Below are positions 47,690 through 57,195 of a DNA stretch of 64,000 nt, piece by piece. The position numbers and the translations under genes are program-made. Position 1 is the stretch's first letter. Each line of letters starts with the position of its first letter. Source of the stretch: Gammaproteobacteria bacterium (lineage in GTDB: Bacteria; Pseudomonadota; Gammaproteobacteria; RBG-16-57-12). The notes under the pieces were generated by a model. The model saw only the letters and a program-made list of their open reading frames with translations. It ran no database searches and was not told where the DNA came from. The DNA lies in the NCBI GenBank assembly GCA_021647245.1, contig JAKIVC010000002.1, forward strand, positions 1-64,000, given 5' to 3'.

Positions 47690-48334
47690 TTAGTTTAAAC
47701 GCGCTAAAATTACTTTGACCACGGCGGCAAGCTGCTTGAGGTAGTCGGTGGCAACATCTTTGTGAAAGTGCTCGCTGTCGTGGCTGCCGATGGCTAGCAA
47801 GCCCGCTTCACCCAGCGAAATGAGCGCAACAGAGTCGATTCCATCGGCCATTTCACCAAACAGTTGCTGCTTGTTGCTCTCTGCGGGGCTGCCGCACTTC
47901 ACACCCTCTTGTTTAACGATTTGGTAGAGATCTTGCCAGCCAGGCTCAATATCCCCTTCACGCAGGTGCAGGGTGACGATATCAGCTGCAAAGTCATCAT
48001 GTAGCCGTTTTTTTAGCTGCGTGATGAAAGCCTCTCTATCTTTTTCAAGTAACAGAGCCAGCGTAAGGCTGTTGAGGCGTTTATTCAGGCTATCATTATC
48101 CCGGGCGATGGCAATCAACTCTTGCAGGTGCACCTTGAGTTCGCCCTTTTGCTCGCGCAATATTTTGACCTGGCGTTCAATCAATGAGACTCGATTGCCC
48201 GACTGCACATGGGGCACCTCCAGCTCAGCCAGCAGTGCCGCGTTGTCGTTAAAAAACCCAGGGTGGTTACGCAAATATTCGATGGTTTGCTTCTCTTGCT
48301 CTTCCATCGTTGCGCTTTTTTGTTGTGAACTCAT
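47690..48334 (-). CDS. DUF484 family protein
   Basis: 214 residues, the DUF484 (GAF-like) family nearly always encoded between dapF and xerC. A coiled-coil-like stretch ([15 protein letters not shown]) leads into the GAF-like part. Function unknown. Its ATG overlaps the dapF stop by 4 bases. Confidence 0.92.
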   Translation of the reverse strand: MSSQQKSATMEEQEKQTIEYLRNHPGFFNDNAALLAELEVPHVQSGNRVSLIERQVKILREQKGELKVHLQELIAIARDNDSLNKRLNSLTLALLLEKDREAFITQLKKRLHDDFAADIVTLHLREGDIEPGWQDLYQIVKQEGVKCGSPAESNKQQLFGEMADGIDSVALISLGEAGLLAIGSHDSEHFHKDVATDYLKQLAAVVKVILARLN

Positions 48335-49161
48335 AACACCATACTACCTTCAAAAACAATGACCGCCGGGCCACTCATCTCAACCGATTGACCCTCACCA
48401 GGCCAACGGATCATTAAATCCCCCCCAGGGAGGGAGACCGTAACAGACTCATCCAGCCAGCCGCGCATTCTACCAGAAACCACCGCCGCACATGCGCCAC
48501 TGCCACAAGCGAAGGTTTCGGCAGCACCCCGTTCATATACTCGCAGTTTGATATGCTGTGGGCTGAGCCGCTGCATAAAGCCTACATTTACCCGGTTTGG
48601 GAAACGTGGGTGTGACTCCAGTAAGGGTCCTAGCGTTGTGACGGGTGCCTGCTGAATATCATCAACCGCGACCACCACATGGGGGTTGCCCATCGAGACC
48701 GCTCCCACCTGCCATGTTTTGCCGGCAACATCAATTTCGTAACGGCTGGCCTGCTGTGGTGCATCGAAAGGGATCTTGGCGGGTTGCAACTGCGGCACCC
48801 CCATATCGACTCGCACCTGCTCATTTTCCAGCAAGTGGAGCGTCATGTTGCCAGCGCAGGTTTCAACCACGATGACATTTTTATTTGTCAGCCCCTTATG
48901 CCGCACAAAGCGCGCAAAACAGCGGGCACCGTTACCACACTGCTCCACTTCGCTGCCATCGGCATTCAGAATCCGGTAGCGAAAATCAACGCCGGGTAGT
49001 GCTGTTTTTTCCACTAGCAACAGCTGATCACAGCCAACACCAAAGTGACGATCAGCAATAAATCGGGCTTGCTCCGATGTCAGTTCAACCGCTTGGTTGA
49101 TGGCATCAATCACCACAAAATCGTTACCCAAGCCCTGCATTTTTGTAAAGGATAAATTCAT
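48331..49161 (-). CDS. dapF: Diaminopimelate epimerase
   Basis: 276 residues. Converts LL- to meso-diaminopimelate for peptidoglycan and lysine. The two active-site cysteines are in [12 protein letters not shown] and [11 protein letters not shown], and the start [17 protein letters not shown] is typical. A 39-codon ORF lies 54 bases upstream on the same strand. Confidence 0.97.
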   Translation of the reverse strand: MNLSFTKMQGLGNDFVVIDAINQAVELTSEQARFIADRHFGVGCDQLLLVEKTALPGVDFRYRILNADGSEVEQCGNGARCFARFVRHKGLTNKNVIVVETCAGNMTLHLLENEQVRVDMGVPQLQPAKIPFDAPQQASRYEIDVAGKTWQVGAVSMGNPHVVVAVDDIQQAPVTTLGPLLESHPRFPNRVNVGFMQRLSPQHIKLRVYERGAAETFACGSGACAAVVSGRMRGWLDESVTVSLPGGDLMIRWPGEGQSVEMSGPAVIVFEGSMVL

Positions 49162-49215
49162 TGTGGTAGCTTACCCTCTCTATTGAGAGATTGAAACTCT
49201 GCCGCTGTACGGTCA

Positions 49216-49335
49216 TCATGTGTTTTTGAGTAGGTGCTGCACATTGTGTTGAGTGTGATAGTCCATATATGATGGTGATACCCCCCACCCGTGGCCGCGT
49301 GGTTTATTATCAGAATCGGTGACTACTGCGTTCAT
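49216..49335 (-). CDS. Small ORF coupled to mnmC, 39 residues
   Basis: MNAVVTDSDNKPRGHGWG is the opening; the rest, SPSYMDYHTQHNVQHLLKNT, is rich in His. Its ATG overlaps the mnmC stop in a 4-base ATGA, the usual sign of coupled translation, and dapF follows. I do not recognise it. It is not the LptM lipoprotein that precedes dapF in some enterobacteria: there is no signal sequence and no Cys. Confidence 0.4.
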   Translation of the reverse strand: MNAVVTDSDNKPRGHGWGVSPSYMDYHTQHNVQHLLKNT

Positions 49336-51320
49336 AATGATGCCTCTGTTTTCCACTTGCCTCGTTTCAGGTCTCGCACCAGAAAACGTGCCGGGTTGAG
49401 GGCATCCACCAACGTTTGTGGCAGGGGGAGTGGCTCGTTGTTAATCTGGCAGGCTAGCAATTCGGCACAGAGCAGTGCGCTGGTTATCCCTCGTGAGCTC
49501 AAACCACCTAAAATGTAGAGGCCATCCAGGTGGCGTGGGCTGGGGTAGCGCGCAGGGCGATGTCCGTGACAGAGCGTGGCATAATCTTTTACATAAGCGT
49601 GATGATTCGGTATCGCCCCCACCAGTGGTAAACGATCTCGGGTGGTCGCTCGCAGTCCTACCCGCTCCTTGCCCTGTTCGTGGATATTGATGTATTCAAA
49701 AAAATTGCTTTGGCGTGTTTTCAGCAGCATCAGATTATGTTGCCGATCTTCTATACGAATGCGGCTATCACGGTCATTCACGCCATAACTGGCACCCACG
49801 ACGTGTTGATTGCCTATGGCGGGTAGTAGGTAGCCCTCGTGGCAGACGGCACACTTGAGTTTTTTACTCTGCTCGGAGGCTGTCAGCAGGCTGATTTGAC
49901 CACGGGCAATGGTGATGGGAAAAGGCTGGCTCTGTTTGAGGTGTTGAATGCCATCGCCAGCAGCAACCACTACAATATCTGCCTCCAACTCACATTGATC
50001 AGTGATTAATCGCCAGCCCTTTCCACTCCGCTCCAGGCGCTTAACCGTTGTGTTGTAGTGCTGCTCTGGCTGTGACTGCTGTAATAAAAATTCACATAAC
50101 TTGCCTGGGTCTAACCAGCCACCCTGGGGGAAAAAGATTCCGCCGGTGTGTTGTGGAATACCACTCTGCTCACTGGCTTGCTCTCTATCCAGGTGTAGCG
50201 CAATGGCGCTCTCGCCCAGTAGTTTGATAATGCCTTGCTGGCGTTGTTGGCGTAAATCATCATATGCGAGTTGCAGCAACCCTTTACCCAGCAGGCCAAA
50301 CTGCTTACCCGCCGCTTGCCACTGGGAGAAACAGCGAGTGGTGTAGAGGAATGCACTGAGGTAGAAGCGGCAGTAAGGGCTTAAGTCATTGCTGAGTGCC
50401 GGATAAAAAGCGCCTGCTGGATTACCGGAGGCACCCTGAGCTTGGGCGGGGTGTTGATCTACCACCGAGACTTGCCAGCCGTGGCGTGAGAGCTGATATG
50501 TACAGGCTGCTCCGGCAATACCGGCACCAATGATGACGGCTCGTGGTGTTGAGTTTGTTTTGAATGCGGGTTTAGGTAGATCAAACCAGGGGGCTTTACT
50601 GGCGGGTTTAGTAGCGTGTGGCAAGAGACCCCGAAGCATCTCTCGCTTGCGGCCAAAGCCCTTAACCTTTTGCACCTCAAAGCCGGCAGTCTGTAAACCT
50701 CGCCGCACCTTTCCGGCGGCGGTAAAGGTTGCGAAAGTGCCTTGGGATGCGGTGAGTCGTGCCATCTGCTGGTAGAGGCGATCACTCCACATTGCGGGGT
50801 TTTTGGCTGGATCAAAACCATCCAGAAACCAGGCGTCAACCCGGGCGTGCAGGCTGGGCAGCACCTCGCTGATATCGCCAAATAACAGGGTTAAGCTAAC
50901 ATTATCATCAAGTTGCAAGCGATGGGTGCCCGCAACCGACGCGGGATAGGCCGCTAACAGCTTTTTTACCAGTGGTTGGAGTGATGGCCATGGGGCGGTT
51001 GCACGGCATAAATCGTCATGGGTGAGTGGATGGCCCTCTACCGATATAAAGTGTAGCCGCTGACTGGGTTGGCTTTTTTTGCGCCATAATTGCCATGTCA
51101 GTAAAAAGTTAAGTGCGGTACCAAAACCGGTTTCGGCAATGGTAAAGTGGCCACCCTCCTTCCAGCGTTGTGGCAGGTGATTTTGCTCTAAAAAAACGTA
51201 CTGACTCTCCTCTGGCCCTAAACCCTGGGAGAAATAGATATCATCATAGTCGGTTGCGCGGGGAGTCTGCTCTTGCCATTGAAGTTTAGGGGGGGGGATG
51301 TAGAATGATTCAGACATCAC
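49332..51320 (-). CDS. mnmC: Bifunctional tRNA 5-methylaminomethyl-2-thiouridine biosynthesis protein
   Basis: 662 residues with both MnmC activities. The N-terminal methyltransferase (about 1-250; FTIAETGFGTALNFLL and DAWFLDGFDPAKNPAMW) methylates nm5U. The C-terminal FAD oxidoreductase (from about 260; AVIIGAGIAGAACTYQLSRH) removes the carboxymethyl group made by MnmEG. MnmE is also encoded in this window. The C-terminal LGGLSSRGITSALLCAELL completes the FAD site. Confidence 0.96.
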   Translation of the reverse strand: MMSESFYIPPPKLQWQEQTPRATDYDDIYFSQGLGPEESQYVFLEQNHLPQRWKEGGHFTIAETGFGTALNFLLTWQLWRKKSQPSQRLHFISVEGHPLTHDDLCRATAPWPSLQPLVKKLLAAYPASVAGTHRLQLDDNVSLTLLFGDISEVLPSLHARVDAWFLDGFDPAKNPAMWSDRLYQQMARLTASQGTFATFTAAGKVRRGLQTAGFEVQKVKGFGRKREMLRGLLPHATKPASKAPWFDLPKPAFKTNSTPRAVIIGAGIAGAACTYQLSRHGWQVSVVDQHPAQAQGASGNPAGAFYPALSNDLSPYCRFYLSAFLYTTRCFSQWQAAGKQFGLLGKGLLQLAYDDLRQQRQQGIIKLLGESAIALHLDREQASEQSGIPQHTGGIFFPQGGWLDPGKLCEFLLQQSQPEQHYNTTVKRLERSGKGWRLITDQCELEADIVVVAAGDGIQHLKQSQPFPITIARGQISLLTASEQSKKLKCAVCHEGYLLPAIGNQHVVGASYGVNDRDSRIRIEDRQHNLMLLKTRQSNFFEYINIHEQGKERVGLRATTRDRLPLVGAIPNHHAYVKDYATLCHGHRPARYPSPRHLDGLYILGGLSSRGITSALLCAELLACQINNEPLPLPQTLVDALNPARFLVRDLKRGKWKTEASL

Positions 51321-51441
51321 ACCACTATAGCGGTTTTAGCAGATAGCTTCACTCGTAATAAACACCCTATTTCTGTCCGATGACTAGTACATCAACCACT
51401 ATTTAGTCCGACCTACCCTTTACCGATAAATAGGAACTGTT

Positions 51442-52788
51442 ATGAATAACGCTGACCTGATTCAACGTGACCTTGCGGCCATCTGGCACCCCTGTAGCCA
51501 GATGAAAGACCATGAATGGTTACCCATGACACCGATTAAACGTGGTGAAGGGGTCTGGCTGGAGGATTTTGATGGTAATCGTTATATCGATGCCATTAGC
51601 TCGTGGTGGGTCAATATTTTCGGCCATGCCAACCCGCGTATTAATGCGGCACTACGTGAGCAGATGGAAGATCTGGAGCATGTGATTCTTTCCGGCTTTA
51701 CCCATTATGCTGCCATTGAATTGGCCGAGCGCCTTATTAAACTGACACCTGAGGGGCTCAACCGCTGCTTTTATGCGGATAATGGCTCCTCAGCGGTGGA
51801 AGTGGCACTTAAAATGAGCTTCCACTACTGGTACAACACTGGGCAGAATAAAAAGAAGCGCTTTATCAATCTCTCCAATAGCTACCATGGTGAGACGCTG
51901 GGTGCGCTGGCGATGGGTGACGTGGCGCTTTATAAAGAGATCTACGCCGAGTTGCTACTAGAGCCGATTACGGTTGCTTCACCCGACTGTTTCTATCGTG
52001 ACGAGGGCGAGAGTGAAGAGGCTTATAGTCGTCGCATGTTTGTGCAGATGGAGCAGACACTGGAGCAGCATGCTGATGAGGTGTGTGCCGTGATTATTGA
52101 GCCCCTGATCCAGTGTGCAGGCAATATGCGTATGTATCACCCAGTCTACCTGGAGTTGTTGCGTGAGGCCTGTGATCGTCACAATGTCCACCTGATTGCA
52201 GATGAGGTTGCGGTGGGCTTTGGCCGCACCGGCACCTTGTTCGCCTGCGAGCAGGCCGATATTACCCCGGACTTCATGTGTCTCTCTAAAGGGCTCACCG
52301 GTGGTTATTTGCCGCTTTCAGTTACCATGACTACCGATAAAATCTACGACGCTTTTTATGATGACTACGATACCTTGAAAGCCTTTTTGCACTCTCACAG
52401 CTATACCGGCAACGCACTCGCTTGTCGTGCCGCACTGGCGACGCTGGATATTTTTGAGCAGGATAATGTGATTGAGAGTAATCGGCACCTTGCGCGTCAC
52501 ATGCAGCAGGCGACTGCACATTTTGCGGAGCATCCAAATGTTGCCGAGGTACGCCAAACGGGTATGGTGCTGGCCATTGAGATGGTAAAAAATAAAAAGA
52601 GTCGCGAGCCATTCCCATGGCAAGAGCGACGTGGTTTGATTGTTTACCGGCACGCGCTTAAGCACCAGGCGCTGTTACGCCCACTGGGTAATGTTATCTA
52701 CTTCATGCCCCCTTATGTGATCTCTACGGATGAAATTGATCACCTTGCTGAGGTGGCATGGCAAGGTATTCAGCTTGCTTGCGAGTAA
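51442..52788 (+). CDS. bioA: Adenosylmethionine-8-amino-7-oxononanoate aminotransferase
   Basis: 448 residues. PLP-dependent transfer of the amino group from SAM to make diaminopelargonic acid, the substrate of BioD. IWHPCSQMKDHEW, SSWWVNIFGHANP, ADNGSSAVEVALKM and the PLP lysine in CLSKGLTGGYLP are present. It is divergent from mnmC across 121 bases and stands alone; bioD is at 13.7 kb. Confidence 0.96.
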   Translation: MNNADLIQRDLAAIWHPCSQMKDHEWLPMTPIKRGEGVWLEDFDGNRYIDAISSWWVNIFGHANPRINAALREQMEDLEHVILSGFTHYAAIELAERLIKLTPEGLNRCFYADNGSSAVEVALKMSFHYWYNTGQNKKKRFINLSNSYHGETLGALAMGDVALYKEIYAELLLEPITVASPDCFYRDEGESEEAYSRRMFVQMEQTLEQHADEVCAVIIEPLIQCAGNMRMYHPVYLELLREACDRHNVHLIADEVAVGFGRTGTLFACEQADITPDFMCLSKGLTGGYLPLSVTMTTDKIYDAFYDDYDTLKAFLHSHSYTGNALACRAALATLDIFEQDNVIESNRHLARHMQQATAHFAEHPNVAEVRQTGMVLAIEMVKNKKSREPFPWQERRGLIVYRHALKHQALLRPLGNVIYFMPPYVISTDEIDHLAEVAWQGIQLACE

Positions 52789-52811
52789 AGCACCACAAAC
52801 TCTGCGGATAC

Positions 52812-52838
52812 TGTTGTCTTTTGTCTTAAAAGACAACA
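52812..52838 (+). terminator. Hairpin after bioA
   Basis: Perfect 11-bp stem TGTTGTCTTTT/AAAAGACAACA with a 5-base loop, 24 bases past the bioA stop. No U tract follows, so it may be a weak terminator or a stability element. The next 190 bases hold no gene except the promoter region of the small membrane peptide. Confidence 0.5.
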
Positions 52839-53031
52839 ACATACCTAGAGTCTGATTATTTTTAGCAATATTGCAAATTGGCGGTTGAAATGTATGGACA
52901 CTGCTCAGGAAAGCGACTAGATTCGACTCATCCGGTCTGAACGCGAGTGACAAATAAAGGGTTATGGGGATCCTGTCATTGGCGGCCGGTATAATATTAT
53001 AACTATATAGACTAGAGAGAGGATTGTTGCC

Positions 53032-53160
53032 ATGGAACACCTGACTATACCCTTTTATGGGATTGTAGCTTTTTTCACCATACTGCCGCTGGTTATTGTT
53101 ATTATGGGCTTGATTACCAAAACCGTAAGTACTGAGAGTGAGTTGGAATATAATCACTAA
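53032..53160 (+). CDS. Single-pass membrane peptide, 42 residues
   Basis: MEHLTIPFYGIVAFFTILPL is the first half; one membrane helix spans about residues 9-29 and a short polar tail ends ESELEYNH. GAGAGGA lies 7 bases before the ATG, a TATAAT -10-like box is about 40 bases upstream (52990-52995) and a strong terminator closes the unit. I do not recognise the family. Promoter, ribosome site, helix and terminator together make it a likely real gene. Confidence 0.6.
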   Translation: MEHLTIPFYGIVAFFTILPLVIVIMGLITKTVSTESELEYNH

Positions 53161-53204
53161 ACGGCTTGTGTCGGTTTTATGGCCTTAACGGGCTGTTTCC
53201 GCTT

Positions 53205-53239
53205 AAACCCCCGCCAGATTAATTTTGGCGGGGGTTTTT
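53205..53239 (+). terminator. Strong Rho-independent terminator
   Basis: 12-bp stem AAACCCCCGCCA/TGGCGGGGGTTT with a 9-base loop, then TTTTT overlapping the stem end. It terminates the small membrane peptide gene and may also stop yicC from the other side. Confidence 0.85.
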
Positions 53240-53253
53240 AGTTATAACCCTTT

Positions 53254-54120
53254 CTACTCTATATTTTGTATCTGTTCGCGAGCCTGCTCAATCAGCACTT
53301 TTAGCTCGACTGCAGCGCGGGTAATCTCTGTATCGACCGATTTTGAGGCAATGGTATTGGCTTCGCGATTGAACTCCTGCATCAGGAAGTCGAGCCGGCG
53401 ACCACAGAGGCCACCCTTGGCGAAAATATGAGCCACCTCCTTAAGGTGTGCCTCAAGACGATCCAGCTCCTCATCAATATCACTCTTTTGTACCAGTAAC
53501 AGTACCTCTTGCTCGAGGCGGTTATTATCAAACGCTTCACTCAGTTCAGCCAGTTTTTGTTGCAGGCGGCTTTTTATAGCACTGCGGAGTTGCGGCATCC
53601 GCTGACGAATCAGCTCGAGCTGCTGTTGAATGCCGCTAGCGCGCAGCTCAATGAGTTGCTGTAGGTTGCTCCCTTCCCGCTGACGGTTTTCAACCAGTTG
53701 TTGCAGTGCTTGATCCAGTAACGCCATCGCGGTGGTTTCGAGTGGCTTGAGGTCGAGTGGCGGAAATTGCAGCACACCCGGCCACTTCATCACCTCAAGG
53801 GAGCTGACAGGGGATGGGCTATATAGAAAGCCATCCACGGTGCGACTGGCCTGTGCCAGTTGCCGGGCCAGTGGTTCGTTAATTGAAAATTCACTCTCTT
53901 GCGGAGTGGCGGCCTTAAAGCGTAGCTGACACTCTACTTTCCCCCGCTTCAGGCTGTGGTTGATGCGCGCTCTTATTTTTGGCTCGAAGAGACGAAATTC
54001 ATCTGCAAGACGGAGTTGGCAATCAAGGTGGCGCTGGTTGACTGCCCTTATTTCCCAGCTGAGCTCTCCCTGGGGTGTTTGGGCTTCACTGCGCGCAAAG
54101 GCGGTCATGCTGCTAATCAT
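53254..54120 (-). CDS. yicC: YicC/YloC family endoribonuclease
   Basis: 288 residues. The family includes E. coli YicC, implicated in cleavage of small RNA and in RNase regulation. The N-terminal MISSMTAFARSEAQ, WEIRAVNQRHLDC and the C-terminal GRRLDFLMQEFNREANTI are diagnostic. It is divergent from the kinase gene across 290 bases. Confidence 0.93.
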   Translation of the reverse strand: MISSMTAFARSEAQTPQGELSWEIRAVNQRHLDCQLRLADEFRLFEPKIRARINHSLKRGKVECQLRFKAATPQESEFSINEPLARQLAQASRTVDGFLYSPSPVSSLEVMKWPGVLQFPPLDLKPLETTAMALLDQALQQLVENRQREGSNLQQLIELRASGIQQQLELIRQRMPQLRSAIKSRLQQKLAELSEAFDNNRLEQEVLLLVQKSDIDEELDRLEAHLKEVAHIFAKGGLCGRRLDFLMQEFNREANTIASKSVDTEITRAAVELKVLIEQAREQIQNIE

Positions 54121-54410
54121 GGGTTTTCCCCTCGCAACAATTCATGTCACTGTTCAGCGTATTCATCTTTTACCTCAACTCTGGGTTATTTTCGTACTCA
54201 ATCGGTTACATAGGTTCAATATGCTCCCTCTTTCCGTGTGAAAATGCCTTGATTTGAGGCAAAATCTAAACACGCTGAATAGTTACAAATTCATTATAAC
54301 TATACCGAGAGCGCTGCACGATTTATACTTCCCGTCGCATCTTTCCATACTGTGAATGAAATATTCCAATTAGCATGAAAAGAAAACCCTACTTTAACCG
54401 ATAGTTTTTT
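54121..54410. other. 290-base divergent spacer
   Basis: It should hold the promoters of yicC and of the kinase-phosphatase pair. I see no gene and no clear repeat or operator in it. Confidence 0.5.
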
Positions 54411-55394
54411 ATGAACCAAAAAGTTAAAACGCTCAAAGCGGGCTGTATCGTCGATAATTACCAGATTCAAGAGGTGATAGGGACGGGTGGGTTCAGCGTG
54501 GTCTACAGTGCAGCTGATCTGGAAAACAGTAACCAAAAGGTGGTGATAAAGGAGTACATGCCCAGACGGTTGGCGATGCGCGAGGAGAATGGCAACGTTG
54601 CCCCGAAAAGTGAGGCGGATATTGCCTTGTTTAACCAAGGGCGCAGCCTGTTTCTTCACGAGGCGCGCACCCTGGCCAATATCAAACATGAAAACATTGT
54701 TGATGTGAGTAATTTTTTCAGTGCCCATGAGACGGTCTATATGGTCATGGGTTACGCCGAAGGGGTGAATTTACGCGCTTATATTCGTGACCATAAAGGG
54801 GGGATGAGCGAGCGCTTTATTCGTACCATCTTCAGTCGACTACTTGAGGGGCTCAAACATATCCATTCGATGGGTATTCTTCACCTCGATATTAAGCCAA
54901 GTAATATTCATATCTGTCGAGGTGGTGTGCCGGTTCTTCTCGATTTTGGTGCGGTACACCAGCAGCATATCAGCCGTCAAAATAAACCGGGGCAGGTGGT
55001 ATCACCGGGCTACTCGCCCTATGAACAGTGTCAGCCCGGGGGGTATATGGGCCCATGGTCTGACATTTATGCGATTGGCACTACCATGCGCGCCTGTATT
55101 GAAGGGGAGTCCCCTATTCCGGCTAATCAGCGCATGGAGCATGACAAACTCAAGCCGATGCTATCCCTCTATCGAAAACGCTATTCAGAGAGTTTGTTGA
55201 CGGCGATAGATTGGGCAATGGAGCCAGACCCGCTGTTACGGGCACAGAGTGTTGATGAGTTTCTTAATGCGCTGAATGATGGGTATGGCGAAAATGAGAA
55301 CACGCCTGATGACACACAAGATGCCTTCATGGAGTGGGTGAGCGACAACCTCACCAAAATTCGCACCGCACTCTCGAGTTTTAATAAGGACTAG
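54411..55394 (+). CDS. Hanks-type serine/threonine protein kinase
   Basis: 327 residues, cytoplasmic and with no membrane segment. The glycine loop GTGGFSVVYS, the ATP lysine in VVIKEYMP, the catalytic loop HLDIKPSN and DFGAV are all present; HLD in place of HRD is a common bacterial variant. VSPGYSPYEQ is the activation-segment end. One base separates its stop from a PP2C phosphatase gene, so the two form a reversible phosphorylation pair. Targets are unknown. Confidence 0.92.
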   Translation: MNQKVKTLKAGCIVDNYQIQEVIGTGGFSVVYSAADLENSNQKVVIKEYMPRRLAMREENGNVAPKSEADIALFNQGRSLFLHEARTLANIKHENIVDVSNFFSAHETVYMVMGYAEGVNLRAYIRDHKGGMSERFIRTIFSRLLEGLKHIHSMGILHLDIKPSNIHICRGGVPVLLDFGAVHQQHISRQNKPGQVVSPGYSPYEQCQPGGYMGPWSDIYAIGTTMRACIEGESPIPANQRMEHDKLKPMLSLYRKRYSESLLTAIDWAMEPDPLLRAQSVDEFLNALNDGYGENENTPDDTQDAFMEWVSDNLTKIRTALSSFNKD

Positions 55395-55395
55395 G

Positions 55396-56367
55396 ATGAA
55401 ATATCAGCTTGGTACCGTCACTCGTATTGGTAATCGTAAAGAGAACCAGGATAGCTATGGCAGCTTCTCTAATGGTGAGGCGCTAGTGATGGTTGTTGCC
55501 GATGGAATGGGTGGTCACCGAGGGGGGCTGTTGGCCTCTCAGACGGTTATTCGTTGTGTCGCCTCCTCATTTGAAAAAGAGCAGGGTTTAATAAAAAATC
55601 CGGTCACTTTTTTACAAAAATTGGTACTGGAATCCCATGCCGAAATTAACCGTGTCGGTATCCGTCAACAACCGCCTATCCAACCTCGTACCACTGCTGT
55701 CATTTGCTTGGTTCAGGCCGGTATGGCTTGGTGGGCGCATGTGGGTGATAGCCGCCTCTATCTTTTTCGTCAGAGCGAGCTGATGTTTCGAACCCGCGAT
55801 CACTCTCGCATAGAAGAGCTGATGCAGGAGGGTTCATTGACCGCTCAACAAGCGTTGACGCATCCGGAGCGTCACCGGGTAACGCGCTGTCTGGGTGGTT
55901 TAGAGGCGATTAAATCGATCAGTGTTAGCAAAGCGGTGCCCTTAAAGATGGGAGATATGGTGTTGCTCTGCACCGATGGGCTGTGGAGCGCAATGGGTGA
56001 CCAGAAAATTGAAACATTGGTTAATGGCTATTATGTCGATGATATGGCCAGCAAACTCGCCACCGAGGCGGATAAGCGATCAGCACCCCGTGCTGATAAT
56101 ATTACGATCATACTGATGCGCTGGTTAAGTGCTAGCCAGAACATATTACCGGCCTTGAAAAGGCAGGCGGCAGTGAGTGTAGAAAACCCCACCGTGCTCA
56201 GACCACCTGTAATAGACAAGCGTCCAGCAGCGGCTAAGGCCCCAGCCCCTGCAAAGGAGGAGAGCCCAATAGCGGATAAGAGCCCAACAAAATCGAAGGA
56301 TGATGTCAGCGATGCGGTCGATGCGTTAAAGGCGATTTTTGATGAGTACAAAAAAGAGTTAAAATAG
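55396..56367 (+). CDS. PP2C-family serine/threonine phosphatase
   Basis: 323 residues. The PP2C domain (about 1-235) has RKENQDS, VADGMGGHRGG, AHVGDSRLYLF, LLCTDGLWSAM and the final RADNITII, giving the Asp metal ligands. A Pro/Ala-rich linker (about 265-300; AAAKAPAPAKEESP) leads to a short acidic helix at the end. It is translated directly after the kinase and should reverse its phosphorylations. Confidence 0.93.
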   Translation: MKYQLGTVTRIGNRKENQDSYGSFSNGEALVMVVADGMGGHRGGLLASQTVIRCVASSFEKEQGLIKNPVTFLQKLVLESHAEINRVGIRQQPPIQPRTTAVICLVQAGMAWWAHVGDSRLYLFRQSELMFRTRDHSRIEELMQEGSLTAQQALTHPERHRVTRCLGGLEAIKSISVSKAVPLKMGDMVLLCTDGLWSAMGDQKIETLVNGYYVDDMASKLATEADKRSAPRADNITIILMRWLSASQNILPALKRQAAVSVENPTVLRPPVIDKRPAAAKAPAPAKEESPIADKSPTKSKDDVSDAVDALKAIFDEYKKELK

Positions 56368-56402
56368 AAGCGCTTACCCCCTGCTGCCTTGTTAGACCAA
56401 CC

Positions 56403-57077
56403 CTACAGCAACCCTTTTTCGGCAAAAGAGAGCGCCTCGCCATCCCCTACAATAAAGTGATCCAATACCCGGATATCCACCAGCTTTAAGGCGTTGCAAA
56501 TCTGCTGGGTAATCTGTTTGTCTGCCAGACTAGGCTCTTTTATACCCGAAGGGTGGTTGTGGCTCAATATCACGGCGGCGGCATTATATTGAAGTGCTTT
56601 TTGCACGATAATTCTGGGGTAGATCGCCGCGCCATCAATGGTGCCATTAAAAAGCTCTTCAAATTGGATGACCTGATGACGTGTGTCCAAGAACAGGCAG
56701 GCAAAAACTTCATGTCGATAGTGGCGTAGCCGAGCACTCAAAAATTGCCGAGTAGCATCGGGGCTGGCAATGGCATCACCCCGCTGCAAAGACTCAAAAA
56801 GATAACGACGCCCCATTGCCAATACGGCTTGCAGTTGGCCATATTTTGCCTCGCCTAGCCCGGCACCCTGACAAAACTGCTGCTGATCAGCGCGAAGCAA
56901 AGCATTGAGTGAGCCAAATTCATTGAGCAGTTCACGGGCAAGATCGACCGCGGTCTTTCCACGGGTGCCAGTACGCAAGAAAATAGCGAGAAGCTCTGCA
57001 TCGGAGAGTGCATCGGCACCCCGAGCAAGTAATTTTTCGCGGGGCCGCTCTTCTTTGGGCCAGTCGGTAATTGCCAT
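56403..57077 (-). CDS. radC: DNA repair protein RadC, JAMM/MPN+ domain
   Basis: About 224 residues. The MPN+ metal motif [14 protein letters not shown] is intact; a helix-hairpin-helix-like N-terminal region precedes it. The name is historical, and the true role of the family is unsettled. The start [12 protein letters not shown] is chosen because GGGAGAG lies right before it; the frame is open 13 codons further. It is divergent from coaBC, a common pairing. Confidence 0.94.
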   Translation of the reverse strand: MAITDWPKEERPREKLLARGADALSDAELLAIFLRTGTRGKTAVDLARELLNEFGSLNALLRADQQQFCQGAGLGEAKYGQLQAVLAMGRRYLFESLQRGDAIASPDATRQFLSARLRHYRHEVFACLFLDTRHQVIQFEELFNGTIDGAAIYPRIIVQKALQYNAAAVILSHNHPSGIKEPSLADKQITQQICNALKLVDIRVLDHFIVGDGEALSFAEKGLL

Positions 57078-57195
57078 AATCTCTCCCTGTATTATGGTGG
57101 TGTTCGATTTAGCCACAAAGGGTGACTTACGGTGATCTTTTTCGTGTAAAGATTTCTAATCCTGTATAAAGTAGCGCAAACAACCTGAATTGTTA

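Noticed and set aside
51379-51420. TTAGTCCGAC near 51400 as a second copy of the fold-back arm
   Set aside because: Only about eight bases match and no partner arm is present.
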